A stretch of 64,000 nucleotides of DNA, taken from the NCBI RefSeq assembly GCF_030503595.1, contig NZ_CP129966.1, positions 186,001 to 250,000 on the forward strand, written 5' to 3'. The stretch's first letter is position 1. Every line of letters starts with the position of its first letter. This DNA is from Corynebacterium sp. P4-C1. Lineage in GTDB: Bacteria; Actinomycetota; Actinomycetes; Mycobacteriales; Mycobacteriaceae. A program made the translations under genes and the position numbers. Below, piece by piece: positions 27,368-36,280 of the stretch. The notes beneath the pieces are model-generated. The model saw only the letters and a list, made by a program, of their open reading frames with translations. It was not told where the DNA came from and searched no databases.

Positions 27368-28489
27368 TCAGCTGATGCGCTGCGGCCGACCCCGGTTCAA
27401 CAGGTACTGGCCGAGGTACGGCTGGGCGAATTCGAGGAGGCCCCAGCCAGCCGGATTGATCAGATCGCGCTCGATGAGCCGGGCCCGGATATCGGAGAGG
27501 GATGTGGCGGGGCGGCCGAGCGCTTCCGCGAGGGCGGACGACGCGATCTCGCTCGACCCTGTCTCCTCCTCGATCGTGGCCATCGCCTGCAGATACTCCA
27601 TCTGCCGCGCCGGGACCTCCCGCAGCGCGGGCTGGTGCACCTGCACGCCGAGCCGCTCGAGCGTGCGCGGTATTGCCGCCGACACCGCGTGGGCGTCGAC
27701 GCTGCCCGAACCGCGCTGGTCGGCTTCCTCCCAGGACAAGAAACCGATGAGCTGGACGAGATACGGGTAGCCCCTACTGAATTCGGCCGCCCGCTGCGCA
27801 TCCTCGAAGGTCCTGCCGCCGTCGCGGGCGGTGTCGACGAGGGCGGTGCGTGCGTCGTCGAAGGTGAGTGGACCGAGCTCGTAGTGGCGGGCGCGCCGGA
27901 GGAATGTCGCGCCGGGGAGATCGAGCAATCCGTTGATGCCGTGGGTGAGGCCTGCCATCGCCACCGCAACAGGGAGGTCGTCGCGCACGAGATCCTGGTA
28001 CGCCACGGCGACCTGGGTGAGGTCCTCCGGCGATGCATCTTGGACTTCGTCGATCGTGATGAGCACACCGGTGTCGTGGAGGTTGGAAATCAGCTCGCGG
28101 AGCTGGCTGCTCAGCGTCGGCACCGGATCATTGCTCTCCATGTCGGTTCTCACCGAGCCGATGCCCGCGACGGAAAATCCCGTGATGTGCCGCCGTTGCG
28201 GAGGGGAAAGCCGGTTGATCGCCTGCGGGATCGCGGACTCGATCAGTGAATCCGCCACCTTTTCCCGTGCCGAGGCGCGGAGCACGATCCAGCCCTCGCG
28301 CACGGCAATGTCCTCGAGCTCAGTGAGGAGCACCGTTTTACCGATTCCCCTCGATCCCGAGATGAGGATTGAGCGGTCGGGGTTGCCTGCTGCGCCGGAA
28401 ATCGCTCGTTTGAAATCGCTGAGCACGGTGGCGCGTCCAGCCCACACCAGTGGACTCGCGCCGAAAGTGGGGCGGAACGGGTTATTCAT
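27368..28489 (-). CDS. Orphan AAA/STAND-like ATPase
   Basis: 373 residues. P-loop ATPase of the AAA_16/archaeal-ATPase-like type: Walker A GSRGIGKT (45-52), Walker B LITIDEVQD with Asp147-Glu148, then a lid region and a C-terminal winged-helix-like part (about 300-373, ending QPYLGQYLLNRG). It has no obvious effector domain, so the partner is unknown; the type resembles ATPases seen singly in actinobacteria and some defence loci. ATG at 28489 is 7 nt from TATGCT (28497-28502), leaderless. Four CCGATAAA copies overlap the expected -35. Confidence 0.75.
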   Translation of the reverse strand: MNNPFRPTFGASPLVWAGRATVLSDFKRAISGAAGNPDRSILISGSRGIGKTVLLTELEDIAVREGWIVLRASAREKVADSLIESAIPQAINRLSPPQRRHITGFSVAGIGSVRTDMESNDPVPTLSSQLRELISNLHDTGVLITIDEVQDASPEDLTQVAVAYQDLVRDDLPVAVAMAGLTHGINGLLDLPGATFLRRARHYELGPLTFDDARTALVDTARDGGRTFEDAQRAAEFSRGYPYLVQLIGFLSWEEADQRGSGSVDAHAVSAAIPRTLERLGVQVHQPALREVPARQMEYLQAMATIEEETGSSEIASSALAEALGRPATSLSDIRARLIERDLINPAGWGLLEFAQPYLGQYLLNRGRPQRIS

Positions 28490-28508
28490 GCTGTTCAGCA
28501 TAACGTAA

Positions 28509-28550
28509 CCGATAAACCGATAAAATCGCCTCGGCCGATAAACCGATAAA
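28509..28550 (-). repeat. CCGATAAA iterons upstream of the ATPase gene
   Basis: CCGATAAA at 28509, 28517, 28535 and 28543: two tandem pairs, pair-to-pair period 26 bp. They start 6 bp upstream of the -10 and cover the -35 position, as expected for a repressor site. Confidence 0.65.
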
Positions 28551-28555
28551 TTCGC

Positions 28556-29062
28556 TCATCCGGGTTCGCCGTGACCGACGACACACCCAGGCTCGGCGCC
28601 GAAGACCCCGGCCCTATTCTCGCGCGGTCCGGCTTCGGCGGCGAGGATCCGGTCGTAGAACTTCCGGTTCGGCTCGTAGACGACGGCGTGGGCGAACCCG
28701 TCGCGCACCATGTGCTCGTTGATGAAGTCCTCGCCCACAAACACCCCGGCGAGCTCGCGGCCGTAACGGTCATGGCGGTCATTGTCGTACTCGAGCGACA
28801 CTTCCGTACCTTCGGGCAGGAGTTCCTCCAGACGGTCTTTGGCTTCCTGCGCGAGGCACTCTTCTGGATCGCCGAAGTGACCAAGCTCAGGGGCATTGAT
28901 ATTGAGAAGCCTCACCCGCTTAGTTCCCAACCAGGTGGACACGTCGACGGTGTCGCCGTCGACAACGCGCTCGACCGTCGTGTCGCTCCCCACGACGACG
29001 GCTGCCGCCGCCCCAGCTCCCACGAGCGCAACTGCTCCGATGCCTGCGATCCACTTCTTCAT
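28556..29062 (-). CDS. Exported thermonuclease-family (SNase-like) protein
   Basis: 168 residues. N-terminal signal peptide or anchor (WIAGIGAVALVGAGAAAAVVVG). The SNase OB-fold shows the expected elements: VVDGDTVDV with Asp35 and Asp37, VRLLNINAPE with Arg51 and Glu59, and HDRYGRELAGVFV carrying the second active Arg. It should be a calcium-dependent secreted nuclease. ATG at 29062 is preceded by AGAGGAAG. It lies 25 nt after the DUF1648 gene on the same strand, so the two may form an operon. Confidence 0.88.
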   Translation of the reverse strand: MKKWIAGIGAVALVGAGAAAAVVVGSDTTVERVVDGDTVDVSTWLGTKRVRLLNINAPELGHFGDPEECLAQEAKDRLEELLPEGTEVSLEYDNDRHDRYGRELAGVFVGEDFINEHMVRDGFAHAVVYEPNRKFYDRILAAEAGPRENRAGVFGAEPGCVVGHGEPG

Positions 29063-29087
29063 CGTCACTTCCTCTAGATGCCCGCGC

Positions 29088-29813
29088 TTAGAGAGCGAGG
29101 AACGGAACCACGCACACCGCGACGAGCAGCACAAGAACTACGAGGGCGTACTGCTTCACTGGGGCGTGCGCCCAGTTGAGGTCGACCCTGCTCTGGTTGA
29201 ACGGCGAGATCCACGCCACCATCGGATCGTCCGGCTCGTTGTATAAGCCCACCCCGCTGCCTGGTCCGAAATGTTTCTGTCGGGCGAGTTCATCGTCATC
29301 GGTGGGCATGTCTTCCATCTGCTTCGGCCAGCGGGAAAGCAGCACAAAGGTGTAGATCACTGCGGCGATGAGCCCGACGACAAGCAAACCCAGCGCGACT
29401 GGGCGGTACGCCGTGTGCCCGGGGAACGTGAACGTCAACTGAATCAGGCACATCGGCACGGCGAGCGCTACCGCAATCCAGGCCATGGAACGATCCGTTA
29501 CGCGCAACAGAGCAGCGGTCTTGTCGGCAGCGGTTTCGGAGAAGGGGATGGGGGAGGTGGGGGAGACGGGGATTCGTCGATAAGCGATGCCCGGACGTGG
29601 GGCCGCGTTGTAAACGAGCGCGAGGAGCAGCAGCGAATACCACGCGCCGAAGGTCGCGGCCGGAAGAGACTTCGGCTCCCAGCTGTCGACCTCGCCGGCC
29701 GGGCCGATGTGCGTAGGGATCTGCTCCGGCACAGAATCGAAACGCAACACAACGACCGCGAACGTCAGCAACGCCACGCCGAGCGCCACACCGTACAAGG
29801 ACCGGGAATTCAT
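29088..29813 (-). CDS. DUF1648 domain membrane protein
   Basis: 241 residues with five or so transmembrane helices. The DUF1648 signature (SVPEQIPTHIGPAGEVDSW) follows the first helix. The second half has a YNEPDDP motif and a final helix. DUF1648 proteins are found in SdpI-like immunity proteins and other membrane proteins of uncertain role. ATG at 29813 is 6 nt from TACAAT (29820-29825): a strong leaderless promoter. Confidence 0.8.
   Translation of the reverse strand: MNSRSLYGVALGVALLTFAVVVLRFDSVPEQIPTHIGPAGEVDSWEPKSLPAATFGAWYSLLLLALVYNAAPRPGIAYRRIPVSPTSPIPFSETAADKTAALLRVTDRSMAWIAVALAVPMCLIQLTFTFPGHTAYRPVALGLLVVGLIAAVIYTFVLLSRWPKQMEDMPTDDDELARQKHFGPGSGVGLYNEPDDPMVAWISPFNQSRVDLNWAHAPVKQYALVVLVLLVAVCVVPFLAL
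29575..29585 (-). repeat. GCTTATCGACG copy 6
   Basis: Exact copy on the coding strand of the DUF1648 gene, read in a frame (AYRR) different from the LIDA frame of other coding copies. Confidence 0.85.
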
Positions 29814-29912
29814 ATGGCCATTGTATCGAGGGTAATCCGAACGGAACCATTCCGCGTCTCGAGCAGTCCAACCTCTGTAGAGGAGAGAAGGGAGAAACTG
29901 TGGAGTTGGCTA

Positions 29913-29919
29913 GGGGGGG
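29913..29919 (+). repeat. G7 homopolymer at the start of the DUF559 gene
   Basis: Seven G residues. With eight, the GTG at 29900 (behind GGGAG) would read straight into the downstream frame through LARGGKELLGGLVDTQG. Confidence 0.7.
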
Positions 29920-30030
29920 AAGGAGCTGCTGGGAGGGCTCGTCGATACGCAGGGCGCGTGCTACGGCGATCGAGAACTGCTCGGGCAGCTGGCGAGCGGC
30001 GCGCTGATCGCGCAGTCGCGCAGGTATGCC

Positions 30031-30819
30031 GTGCACAAGGAAATGGTGGCTGAACTTTCCTACCGCGAGCGGAAGTGGCTGCGCGCCGCTGCGATCGGAC
30101 TAGGAACCTCGAAAGCGGTGTTGACCGGGCGGTCCGCAGCCCGAATGCTCGGCATGTGGGTCGTTGCCGCCACGCCCGAGCACGTCGAACTGACGCTGCC
30201 GTCTGGATTCAGTCCGCCGAAGGCTGAGTGGGCAGAAGGCACGAAGTTCTATCGCGGCAAACTTGAACGCACCGAGATCTTCCACTATCAGGAGTTGCCC
30301 GGCATCGAGTTCACAGGACCTGTGCGCACGGCTTTCGACATTGCGATCCGGCATGGTTTCGCGGAAGGACTCGTAGCCTTTGATTGGCTGTTTGCTTCGC
30401 GCGGCGCCACGCGAGCTGAGCTGAAGCAGGCAGTCGCGCTGATGCGGGGAAAGAAAGGAGTCGCAGTTCTGCGAGAGGTGCTGCGGTATGCCGTGCATAA
30501 TTCTCAATCGCCATTCGAAAGCTACGCCCGGGCGCTCCTCATTCAAGCCGGCATGACGGAAGTGGCAACGCAGGTGCCGGTCGGGCCGTATAGCGGCGAT
30601 CTCGGGCTCGGCAAGCTGATCATTGAGGTTGACGGGGAGGAGAAATACGACGGAAAGACTTACGCGCCGTTGGACATCACCCTGAGGAAGGAGCGCAAAC
30701 GCGAGGTGTACCTACAGAATCGGGGATACACCGTGCGCCGGGTCGATCCGATGGCGTTGTTGCGCAATCCGGACGGGTTCATCGCGATGGTCCGTGAGGC
30801 GCTTCTCCGGCTTGGCTGA
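30031..30819 (+). CDS. DUF559 / AbiEi-like protein, N-terminus frameshifted
   Basis: 262 residues from the first usable GTG. The C-terminal third looks like a DUF559/Vsr-like PD-(D/E)xK fold: SPFESYAR, GDLGLGKLIIEVDGEEKY, then ITLRKERKREVYLQNRGYTVRRVD. The N-terminal part resembles a winged-helix AbiEi-type antitoxin domain. Coding sequence clearly continues upstream (LVDTQGACYGDRELLGQLASG from about 29938) but runs into TAG at 29911. A one-base gain in the G7 tract at 29913-29919 restores a start at GTG 29900 with a good ribosome-binding site. So this is a phase-variable gene, a recent pseudogene or a sequencing error. Confidence 0.7.
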   Translation: MHKEMVAELSYRERKWLRAAAIGLGTSKAVLTGRSAARMLGMWVVAATPEHVELTLPSGFSPPKAEWAEGTKFYRGKLERTEIFHYQELPGIEFTGPVRTAFDIAIRHGFAEGLVAFDWLFASRGATRAELKQAVALMRGKKGVAVLREVLRYAVHNSQSPFESYARALLIQAGMTEVATQVPVGPYSGDLGLGKLIIEVDGEEKYDGKTYAPLDITLRKERKREVYLQNRGYTVRRVDPMALLRNPDGFIAMVREALLRLG

Positions 30820-30851
30820 ACCCACTGTCCGGTGTGCCCTATGCGATATGC

Positions 30852-30927
30852 ACTATGCAATCCATGAAAGCCCAGGTGGCTGGTCAGCGAAAATCAGCAT
30901 CGCATAGTGGACACAGCATAGTAGACA
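30852..30927. repeat. GCATAGT repeats in the 30820-31060 gap
   Basis: GCATAGTGGACA (30902-30913) and GCATAGTAGACA (30916-30927) are direct repeats 14 bp apart; an inverted copy ACTATGC lies at 30852-30858. No gene is seen in this 241-bp gap, which also holds one 11-mer copy. Confidence 0.55.
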
Positions 30928-30951
30928 TCGCATGTCCCCCAACACGAGCAC

Positions 30952-30962
30952 GCTTATCGACG
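30952..30962 (+). repeat. GCTTATCGACG copy 7
   Basis: Exact intergenic copy, between the DUF559 and yaaA genes. Confidence 0.85.
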
Positions 30963-31060
30963 CCCCGTGCCCCGGCCTGTCGCGCTCCCTGCACTGTGTG
31001 CGCCAGCCGGCCTGGGGGTCCGTGGCCGTGACCTGGGCACGGCGGACGGCATGGGCGTAG

Positions 31061-31861
31061 CTACACCACGAGGATGAGCTGGTTCGGGTCTTTGCTGTCC
31101 GCGCCGGGCAGCTCCACAGTCATGCCGGCGGCCTCGGCGATGGAAGCGATCCCCTCGATGTCAGTGACAGAGGCGATGTCAGGAGCCGTGACCAGCACCC
31201 GCGCGAGCTCGCCCTTGTAGTGCTTGTTGAAGTGGCTGACCACCTTCCGGGAGCCGTCGTCCTGCACGGTCTCGACCCGGACGGTGACCGCGCCGGGCAC
31301 CGGGCCGAGCTGCTGGTAGGCACCGGAGCGCATGTCCACGATGAAGCCCTCGTCCGCCAGCGCGTCCGTGATTGCGGATCCCCAGCGGGCCTTCATGGTC
31401 GGGGCAGCACCGCCGCGGGCCGAGCCACCGCGGGCTGAGCCTTCGTGGGCGGAACCTTCGTGGGCGGAACCGCCGCGGGCCGGCAGCTTGGACCCGCCGG
31501 AGAGCCGGTACCGCGGAATGGTGTCGGTGGCGCGGACCACGCCGAACAGGGCGGAGCCGACGGCCAGGTGCTCGAGGGCGGGGGTGGGGAGGGTGTCGGC
31601 GTTGAGGGCGTCGTAAAGCACGCCCGTGTAGCGGAAGATGGCGGGCATGACGGGCGCTGAGCGCAACGTCAGGTTCTCCTCGGCTTCCGGGCGTTTGGTG
31701 GCGGGGAGCTTGAGTGCGGTCATCATGTCGTCCACGTCGAGGGCGGCGAGGTCGTCCATGATCCGTCCGCGGATCGGGTCGAGGGAGGGAAACGACACGT
31801 CGATTTCGTCCATTTCTCCGCCGGGAGCTTTGGTTTCAGATGGGGGGAGCACGATCAGCAT
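31061..31861 (-). CDS. yaaA: YaaA/UPF0246 family peroxide-stress protein
   Basis: 266 residues. YaaA in E. coli limits free iron and damage under H2O2 stress and binds DNA. Family landmarks: MLIVLPPSETK at the N-terminus, FRYTGVLYDAL, and the C-terminal FNKHYKGELAR. An unusual insert of five GSA(H/R)(E/G)G-like units sits after RYRLSGGSKLP, encoded by 15-bp tandem repeats. ATG at 31861 lies 7 nt from TAGCGT (31869-31874), leaderless; three extra upstream residues are possible but less likely. Divergent from proS. Confidence 0.88.
   Translation of the reverse strand: MLIVLPPSETKAPGGEMDEIDVSFPSLDPIRGRIMDDLAALDVDDMMTALKLPATKRPEAEENLTLRSAPVMPAIFRYTGVLYDALNADTLPTPALEHLAVGSALFGVVRATDTIPRYRLSGGSKLPARGGSAHEGSAHEGSARGGSARGGAAPTMKARWGSAITDALADEGFIVDMRSGAYQQLGPVPGAVTVRVETVQDDGSRKVVSHFNKHYKGELARVLVTAPDIASVTDIEGIASIAEAAGMTVELPGADSKDPNQLILVV
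31409..31483 (-). repeat. 15-bp tandem repeat inside yaaA
   Basis: Five imperfect 15-bp units keep the frame and encode alternating SAHEG and SARGG. Confidence 0.75.
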
Positions 31862-31868
31862 GGTCTCC

Positions 31869-31898
31869 ACGCTATCGCGTCGAGCCCAGGGTTAAGAT
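31869..31898. promoter_or_regulatory. Divergent leaderless promoters yaaA / proS
   Basis: TAGCGT on the minus strand (31869-31874) 7 nt from the yaaA ATG; TAAGAT on the plus strand (31893-31898) 6 nt from the proS ATG. Confidence 0.55.
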
Positions 31899-31904
31899 GA
31901 CGGC

Positions 31905-33683
31905 ATGATCACACGGTTGTCCACGCTGTTCCTGCGCACACTGCGCGAAGATCCCGCCGATGCCGAGGTGCCCAGTCACAAGCTGCTTGTTCGCGCCGGC
32001 TACATCCGGCGTGCGACGCCGGGCGTGTACTCGTGGCTGCCGCTGGGTCTGCGTGCTCTGCGCAATATCGAGGAGATCGTGCGCGAGGAGATGAACGCGA
32101 TCGGCGCGCAGGAGCTGTTGTTCCCGGCGCTGCTGCCGCGCGAGCCGTACGAGGCGACGAACCGTTGGACAGAGTACGGCGACGACCTGTTCCGCTTGAA
32201 GGACCGCAAGGGCGCCGACATGCTGCTGGGCCCGACGCACGAGGAGATGTTCACTGCGGCGGTCAAGGACCTGTACTCGTCGTATAAGGACTTCCCGGTG
32301 ACGCTGTACCAGATCCAGACGAAGTACCGCGACGAGGCGCGTCCGCGTGCGGGCGTGCTGCGCGGGCGTGAGTTCGTGATGAAGGACAGCTACTCGTTCG
32401 ACATGTCGGATGAGGGCCTGGATGAGTCGTACGCAAAGCACCGCGGCGCCTACCGCGCGATCTTCGACCGGGTGGGTTTGAAGTACGAGATCTGCCAGGC
32501 GACGTCGGGCGCGATGGGAGGTTCCGCCTCCGAGGAGTTCTTGGCGTACAGCGACAACGGCGAGGACACATTCGTGGTGTCCACCGCGGGTGATTTCGCC
32601 GCCAATGTCGAGGCTGTGGTCACGGTCCCGCCCGCCGAGCGCCCGGTTGAGGGCCTTCCGGAGGCGCAGGTGCACGACACGCCGGCCTCGGAGACCATTG
32701 AGGCGCTCGTCGAGTGGGCGAACAACGAGGGCGTGCTTATCGACGGTCGCGCGGTCGAAGCCGCCGACACCCTCAAGTGCATGGTGGTCAAGATCAACGA
32801 TCCCCGTCAGGTGGGCGAGGACGGCGAGCCTGTGGGGCCGCAGCTGGCCGGTGTGCTTATTCCGGGTGACCGCGAGCTGGACGAGAAGCGCCTCGAGGCC
32901 TCGCTGGAACCGGCCACGTTCGAGCTGGCTACCGAGGAAGATTTCGCCGCGCACGACTTCCTGGTCAAAGGTTATGTTGGCCCGCGTGCGCTGCAGGCCA
33001 ACGGGGTGAAGATCTACGCGGATCCGCGTGTGGTCACCGGTTCGTCGTGGATCACCGGCGCGGACGAGAAGCAGAAGCACGTTGTCGGCCTGGTCGCCGG
33101 CCGCGATTTCGAGGTCGATGAGTTCATCGAGGCCGCTGAGATCCGCGAGGGCGACCCGTCGCCAAGCGGTAACGGCACAGTGAAACTGGCTCGAGGCATT
33201 GAGCTGGGCCACATCTTCCAGCTCGGCCGGAAGTACACCGAGGCTTTCGACGTGCAGATTCTCGACGAGAACGGAAAGCGCGCCGTGCCCACGATGGGCT
33301 CCTACGGTATCGGCATCACACGCATGCTCGCCGTCATCGCGGAGCAGACCCACGACGACAAGGGTCTTGTGTGGCCGAAGGAGATCGCGCCGTACCAGGT
33401 GCACCTCGCCGTGGCGAACAAGGATGCGGCCGCGATGGAGGCGGGCGAGAAACTGGTCGGTGAGCTCGAGGCGGCGGGGATCGACGTGCTTTTCGACGAC
33501 CGCCCGAAGGTCTCTCCCGGCGTCAAGTTCAAGGATGCGGAGCTGCTGGGCATGCCCTTCATCGTGATCCTGGGCCGCGCTTTCGCCGACGGGATCATCG
33601 AGCTGCGCATCCGCGGCGGCGAGACCCTCGAGGTGCCTGCTGACCAGATCGTGGAGAAGGTCCAAGAACTCGTCCGCGGCTAA
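31905..33683 (+). CDS. proS: Prolyl-tRNA synthetase
   Basis: 592-residue class II aminoacyl-tRNA synthetase of the bacterial type with the inserted YbaK-like editing domain (about 225-380) between motifs 2 and 3. Motif 1 region [19 protein letters not shown], motif 2 [24 protein letters not shown], motif 3 [17 protein letters not shown], and the C-terminal anticodon-binding domain are present. Length and order are complete. ATG 6 nt after TAAGAT, so leaderless. Confidence 0.98.
   Translation: MITRLSTLFLRTLREDPADAEVPSHKLLVRAGYIRRATPGVYSWLPLGLRALRNIEEIVREEMNAIGAQELLFPALLPREPYEATNRWTEYGDDLFRLKDRKGADMLLGPTHEEMFTAAVKDLYSSYKDFPVTLYQIQTKYRDEARPRAGVLRGREFVMKDSYSFDMSDEGLDESYAKHRGAYRAIFDRVGLKYEICQATSGAMGGSASEEFLAYSDNGEDTFVVSTAGDFAANVEAVVTVPPAERPVEGLPEAQVHDTPASETIEALVEWANNEGVLIDGRAVEAADTLKCMVVKINDPRQVGEDGEPVGPQLAGVLIPGDRELDEKRLEASLEPATFELATEEDFAAHDFLVKGYVGPRALQANGVKIYADPRVVTGSSWITGADEKQKHVVGLVAGRDFEVDEFIEAAEIREGDPSPSGNGTVKLARGIELGHIFQLGRKYTEAFDVQILDENGKRAVPTMGSYGIGITRMLAVIAEQTHDDKGLVWPKEIAPYQVHLAVANKDAAAMEAGEKLVGELEAAGIDVLFDDRPKVSPGVKFKDAELLGMPFIVILGRAFADGIIELRIRGGETLEVPADQIVEKVQELVRG
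32735..32745 (+). repeat. GCTTATCGACG copy 8
   Basis: Exact copy inside proS (editing-domain region, encodes LIDG). Confidence 0.8.
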
Positions 33684-33718
33684 GACGGTTGGTGCGGGGC
33701 TGCCCGAGCGGTCGCGGC

Positions 33719-34564
33719 CTAGGCAGTGCCCGCGTCCGCGGCTCGCTGCGCGTGGCCGGCCAGGATGATGGCCGCACCGCGCCAGTCGGTGCTGGTGGCA
33801 TCGGCGGCGGCATTGCGCCAGCGTTCCACGAGGTCGCTTTCAAGCTTATCGACGAACGCGGCTGCCTCCGCAGGATTCGTCGGTGCCCCACCGTGGACCT
33901 CGTAGCCGGCTTCGCGGACGGGCAGAGAGCCAGCGGGGAAGGCGTCGTGGAGGGCGGACAGGCGGGCGTCGTGAAGCGTGCGCAGCGTGTCGATTCGTCC
34001 CTGCAGCTGGTCGTCGGCGTAGGCGGTGGCGATGTCGAGGCCGTAGTCCACGGCATATTCGGCGCTGGCCAGCTGTTTCGCGGCCTCCAAGGCGGCCTCG
34101 TCGTCGATGGGGCTGGCGATGTCGAGGGGGAGATCCGCCGCTGCGGCCGCGTCGATGGCCTGGGCGACGACGAGGTCGACGGACTCGTCGGGGACCTTGC
34201 CCGTAGATTCGACGGTCTGTTCCACCAAAGCGGCCGCGTCAGCCCCGACGGGCAAGTGAGTTCCGTCGTATTCCACCTGGCAGGTGGACGGAGTCTCGCC
34301 GTTGTCGTCCGTTCCGCACAAGCGCTGGGCCTCGTCCTGAAGCTGTTTGGCATGGAAGATGCGAAGCTCATTCCACTTCGCGTTGGAGTCGCCGCCACCG
34401 CTGTTCGGGCTGCTGGCTTCGGCATCGGCGGAAGCCTGCTTGGCTAGAGCGATGATCTCGCTGTTCGCACGCGGCCCGAAGACGTCGAGGGGCGAGCACG
34501 CGGCCAGGGGAGCGGCGAGTGCTGTGGTGAGAATGACGGCGAGGAACTTGCGGGAGGACTTCAC
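33719..34564 (-). CDS. Lipoprotein, probable DUF4439 family
   Basis: 281 residues from the GTG at 34564. Lipoprotein signal peptide with lipobox LAAC, Cys23. The mature part is helical and Ala-rich; the C-terminal 140 residues (from about SAEYAVDYGLDIATA) look like the ferritin-like DUF4439 domain often found next to rimP in actinobacteria. Function unknown; no metal ligands can be assigned with confidence. GTG is 8 nt from TACAGT (34573-34578), leaderless and divergent from rimP. Confidence 0.7.
   Translation of the reverse strand: MKSSRKFLAVILTTALAAPLAACSPLDVFGPRANSEIIALAKQASADAEASSPNSGGGDSNAKWNELRIFHAKQLQDEAQRLCGTDDNGETPSTCQVEYDGTHLPVGADAAALVEQTVESTGKVPDESVDLVVAQAIDAAAAADLPLDIASPIDDEAALEAAKQLASAEYAVDYGLDIATAYADDQLQGRIDTLRTLHDARLSALHDAFPAGSLPVREAGYEVHGGAPTNPAEAAAFVDKLESDLVERWRNAAADATSTDWRGAAIILAGHAQRAADAGTA
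33844..33854 (+). repeat. GCTTATCGACG copy 9
   Basis: Exact copy, antisense to the DUF4439-type gene (encodes VDKL there). Confidence 0.8.
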
Positions 34565-34572
34565 AGTGGGAG

Positions 34573-34607
34573 ACTGTACCGCCCGCTTGTGCCTGTGCCC
34601 GTACAGT
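34573..34607. promoter_or_regulatory. Divergent leaderless promoters (DUF4439 gene / rimP)
   Basis: TACAGT on both strands (34573-34578 minus, 34602-34607 plus), 8 and 7 nt from the respective starts. The rimP promoter-start sequence TACAGTGGTGGCCATG recurs exactly at ftsK (59942-59957). Confidence 0.55.
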
Positions 34608-34614
34608 GGTGGCC

Positions 34615-35169
34615 ATGGCATTTCCGGAAAGCGAAGAACTGGCACAGCTGATCCGCCCCGTTATTGACGCACACGGTCTGGACATCGAGACCGTGAAGAC
34701 GGTCAAGGCGGGCAAGAAATCGCAGGTGGTCGTCGCTGTCGCGGGCGATGAGGCACCGACGCTCGACCAGTTGGAAGAGGTCTCCAACGAGCTCTCCGAG
34801 CTTTTCGATGCCGCCGAGGAGCGTGGCGAGGTCAATTTCGGTGCCGGCTACACCCTGGAGGTGACCACCCCGGGCGTGGACCTGCCGCTGACCGAGGCCC
34901 GCCACTGGCGCCGCAACCGCGGCCACCTGGTTAAGGCTGGGGAGAAGCTCTACCGCATCGGAGCTTTGAATGGCGCGGAGGACACCGTCGCCCTGATCGT
35001 TCCGGCGCCGAAGAAGTCCGCCGAGCCCACCGTGGAGATCATGCCTATTTCGTCGTTGTCGGGTGCAGTGGTAGAAATTGAGTTCAACACCCCGCCAGCC
35101 GCGGAAGTGGAATTGGCGGAGAAGGACTACCACGACGTCGAAGCCCTCGCAGGCAACGACGGTAAGTAG
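34615..35169 (+). CDS. rimP: Ribosome maturation factor RimP
   Basis: 184 residues, needed for 30S maturation. The N-terminal RimP domain (ELAQLIRPVIDAHGLDIETVK, then YTLEVTTPGVDLPLTEARHWRRNRGH, the family hallmark) is followed by the Sm-like C-terminal domain. Start at ATG 34615, 7 nt after TACAGT. It heads the rimP-nusA-ylxR-infB-rbfA cluster. Confidence 0.95.
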   Translation: MAFPESEELAQLIRPVIDAHGLDIETVKTVKAGKKSQVVVAVAGDEAPTLDQLEEVSNELSELFDAAEERGEVNFGAGYTLEVTTPGVDLPLTEARHWRRNRGHLVKAGEKLYRIGALNGAEDTVALIVPAPKKSAEPTVEIMPISSLSGAVVEIEFNTPPAAEVELAEKDYHDVEALAGNDGK

Positions 35170-35230
35170 GGCCGAACGCGATTCACGCGAGAACCAGCAC
35201 GACCACCCCACCCCGTAGTAAGGACGACAA

Positions 35231-36280
35231 GTGAATATCGATATCGCTGCACTCGAAGGCATCGAGAAGGAAGCTGACATCCCGGTCGACGATCTGTTGA
35301 CCACGATCGCGACGGCGCTCCTGCACGCCTACCGTGAGACCCGCGAGGAGAGCGGCCCGTCCGGTCGCGGGGGAACTGCTGCTAGCGCTGCCGGCGCGGT
35401 GAGCGACTCGAAGGCGCGCGTCGACATCGATACCGAGACCGGCCAGGTCGCGGTGTTGGTCAGCGAGCTCGACGACGAGGGCAACATCGTCTCCGAATAC
35501 GACGACACCCCGGTGAACTTCTCCCGCGTGGGTGCGCTGGCTGTGCGCGAGGCGATCTTCAAGCGCATGCGCTCTGCCGAGGCGACCCGCGCCTACGACG
35601 AGTACTCCGGCCTGGAGGGCAAGGTCGTATCCGGTGTCGTGCAGCGCGACGCGAACGCGAATGCGCGCGGTATCGTCGTCGTGCAGCTCGGCACCGAAGC
35701 GAACCCGCAGGACGGCATCCTGTTGCCGGCGGAGCAGATCCCGGGTGAGAAGCTCGAGCACGGCGACCGCGTCAAGGCCTATGTCGTGGGTGTGACCACC
35801 GGCGAGCGCAACACCACCGTCAACCTGTCCCGCACGCACCCGGAGCTCGTCCGCGGCCTGTTCGCGCTCGAGGTTCCGGAGGTTGAGGACGGCTCCGTCG
35901 AGATCGTCGGAATCGCGCGCGAGGCCGGCCACCGCTCCAAGGTGGCGGTGAAGGGCACCGTGAAGGGCATCAACGCCAAGGGCGCGTGCATCGGCCCGCG
36001 CGGCGCGCGCGTCACCAACATCATGGACGGACTCAACGGCGAGAAGATCGACATCGTCGACTACTCCGACGACCCGGCCGTCTACGTGGGCAATTCACTC
36101 GCGCCGTCCAAGGTGATCAAGGTCGAGGTCCTCGACCTTGAGGCGCAGACCGCGCGCGTGACCGTGCCGGACTACCAGCTCTCGCTCGCGATCGGCCGCG
36201 AAGGCCAGAACGCCCGCCTGGCTGCGCGCCTCACCGGCTGGAAGATCGACATCCACTCGGACACCGACCGCGCTGATTAA
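35231..36280 (+). CDS. nusA: Transcription termination/antitermination factor NusA
   Basis: 349 residues: N-terminal RNAP-binding domain (1-120), S1 (about 130-200) and two KH domains (about 205-345, with GACIGPRGARVTNI and the second KH LAIGREGQNARLAARLTGWKIDI). As in other actinobacteria the C-terminal acidic repeats of E. coli NusA are missing. GTG start with AAGGACG upstream. An inserted Gly/Ala-rich loop (SGRGGTAASAAGAV) lies near residue 45. Confidence 0.97.
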   Translation: MNIDIAALEGIEKEADIPVDDLLTTIATALLHAYRETREESGPSGRGGTAASAAGAVSDSKARVDIDTETGQVAVLVSELDDEGNIVSEYDDTPVNFSRVGALAVREAIFKRMRSAEATRAYDEYSGLEGKVVSGVVQRDANANARGIVVVQLGTEANPQDGILLPAEQIPGEKLEHGDRVKAYVVGVTTGERNTTVNLSRTHPELVRGLFALEVPEVEDGSVEIVGIAREAGHRSKVAVKGTVKGINAKGACIGPRGARVTNIMDGLNGEKIDIVDYSDDPAVYVGNSLAPSKVIKVEVLDLEAQTARVTVPDYQLSLAIGREGQNARLAARLTGWKIDIHSDTDRAD

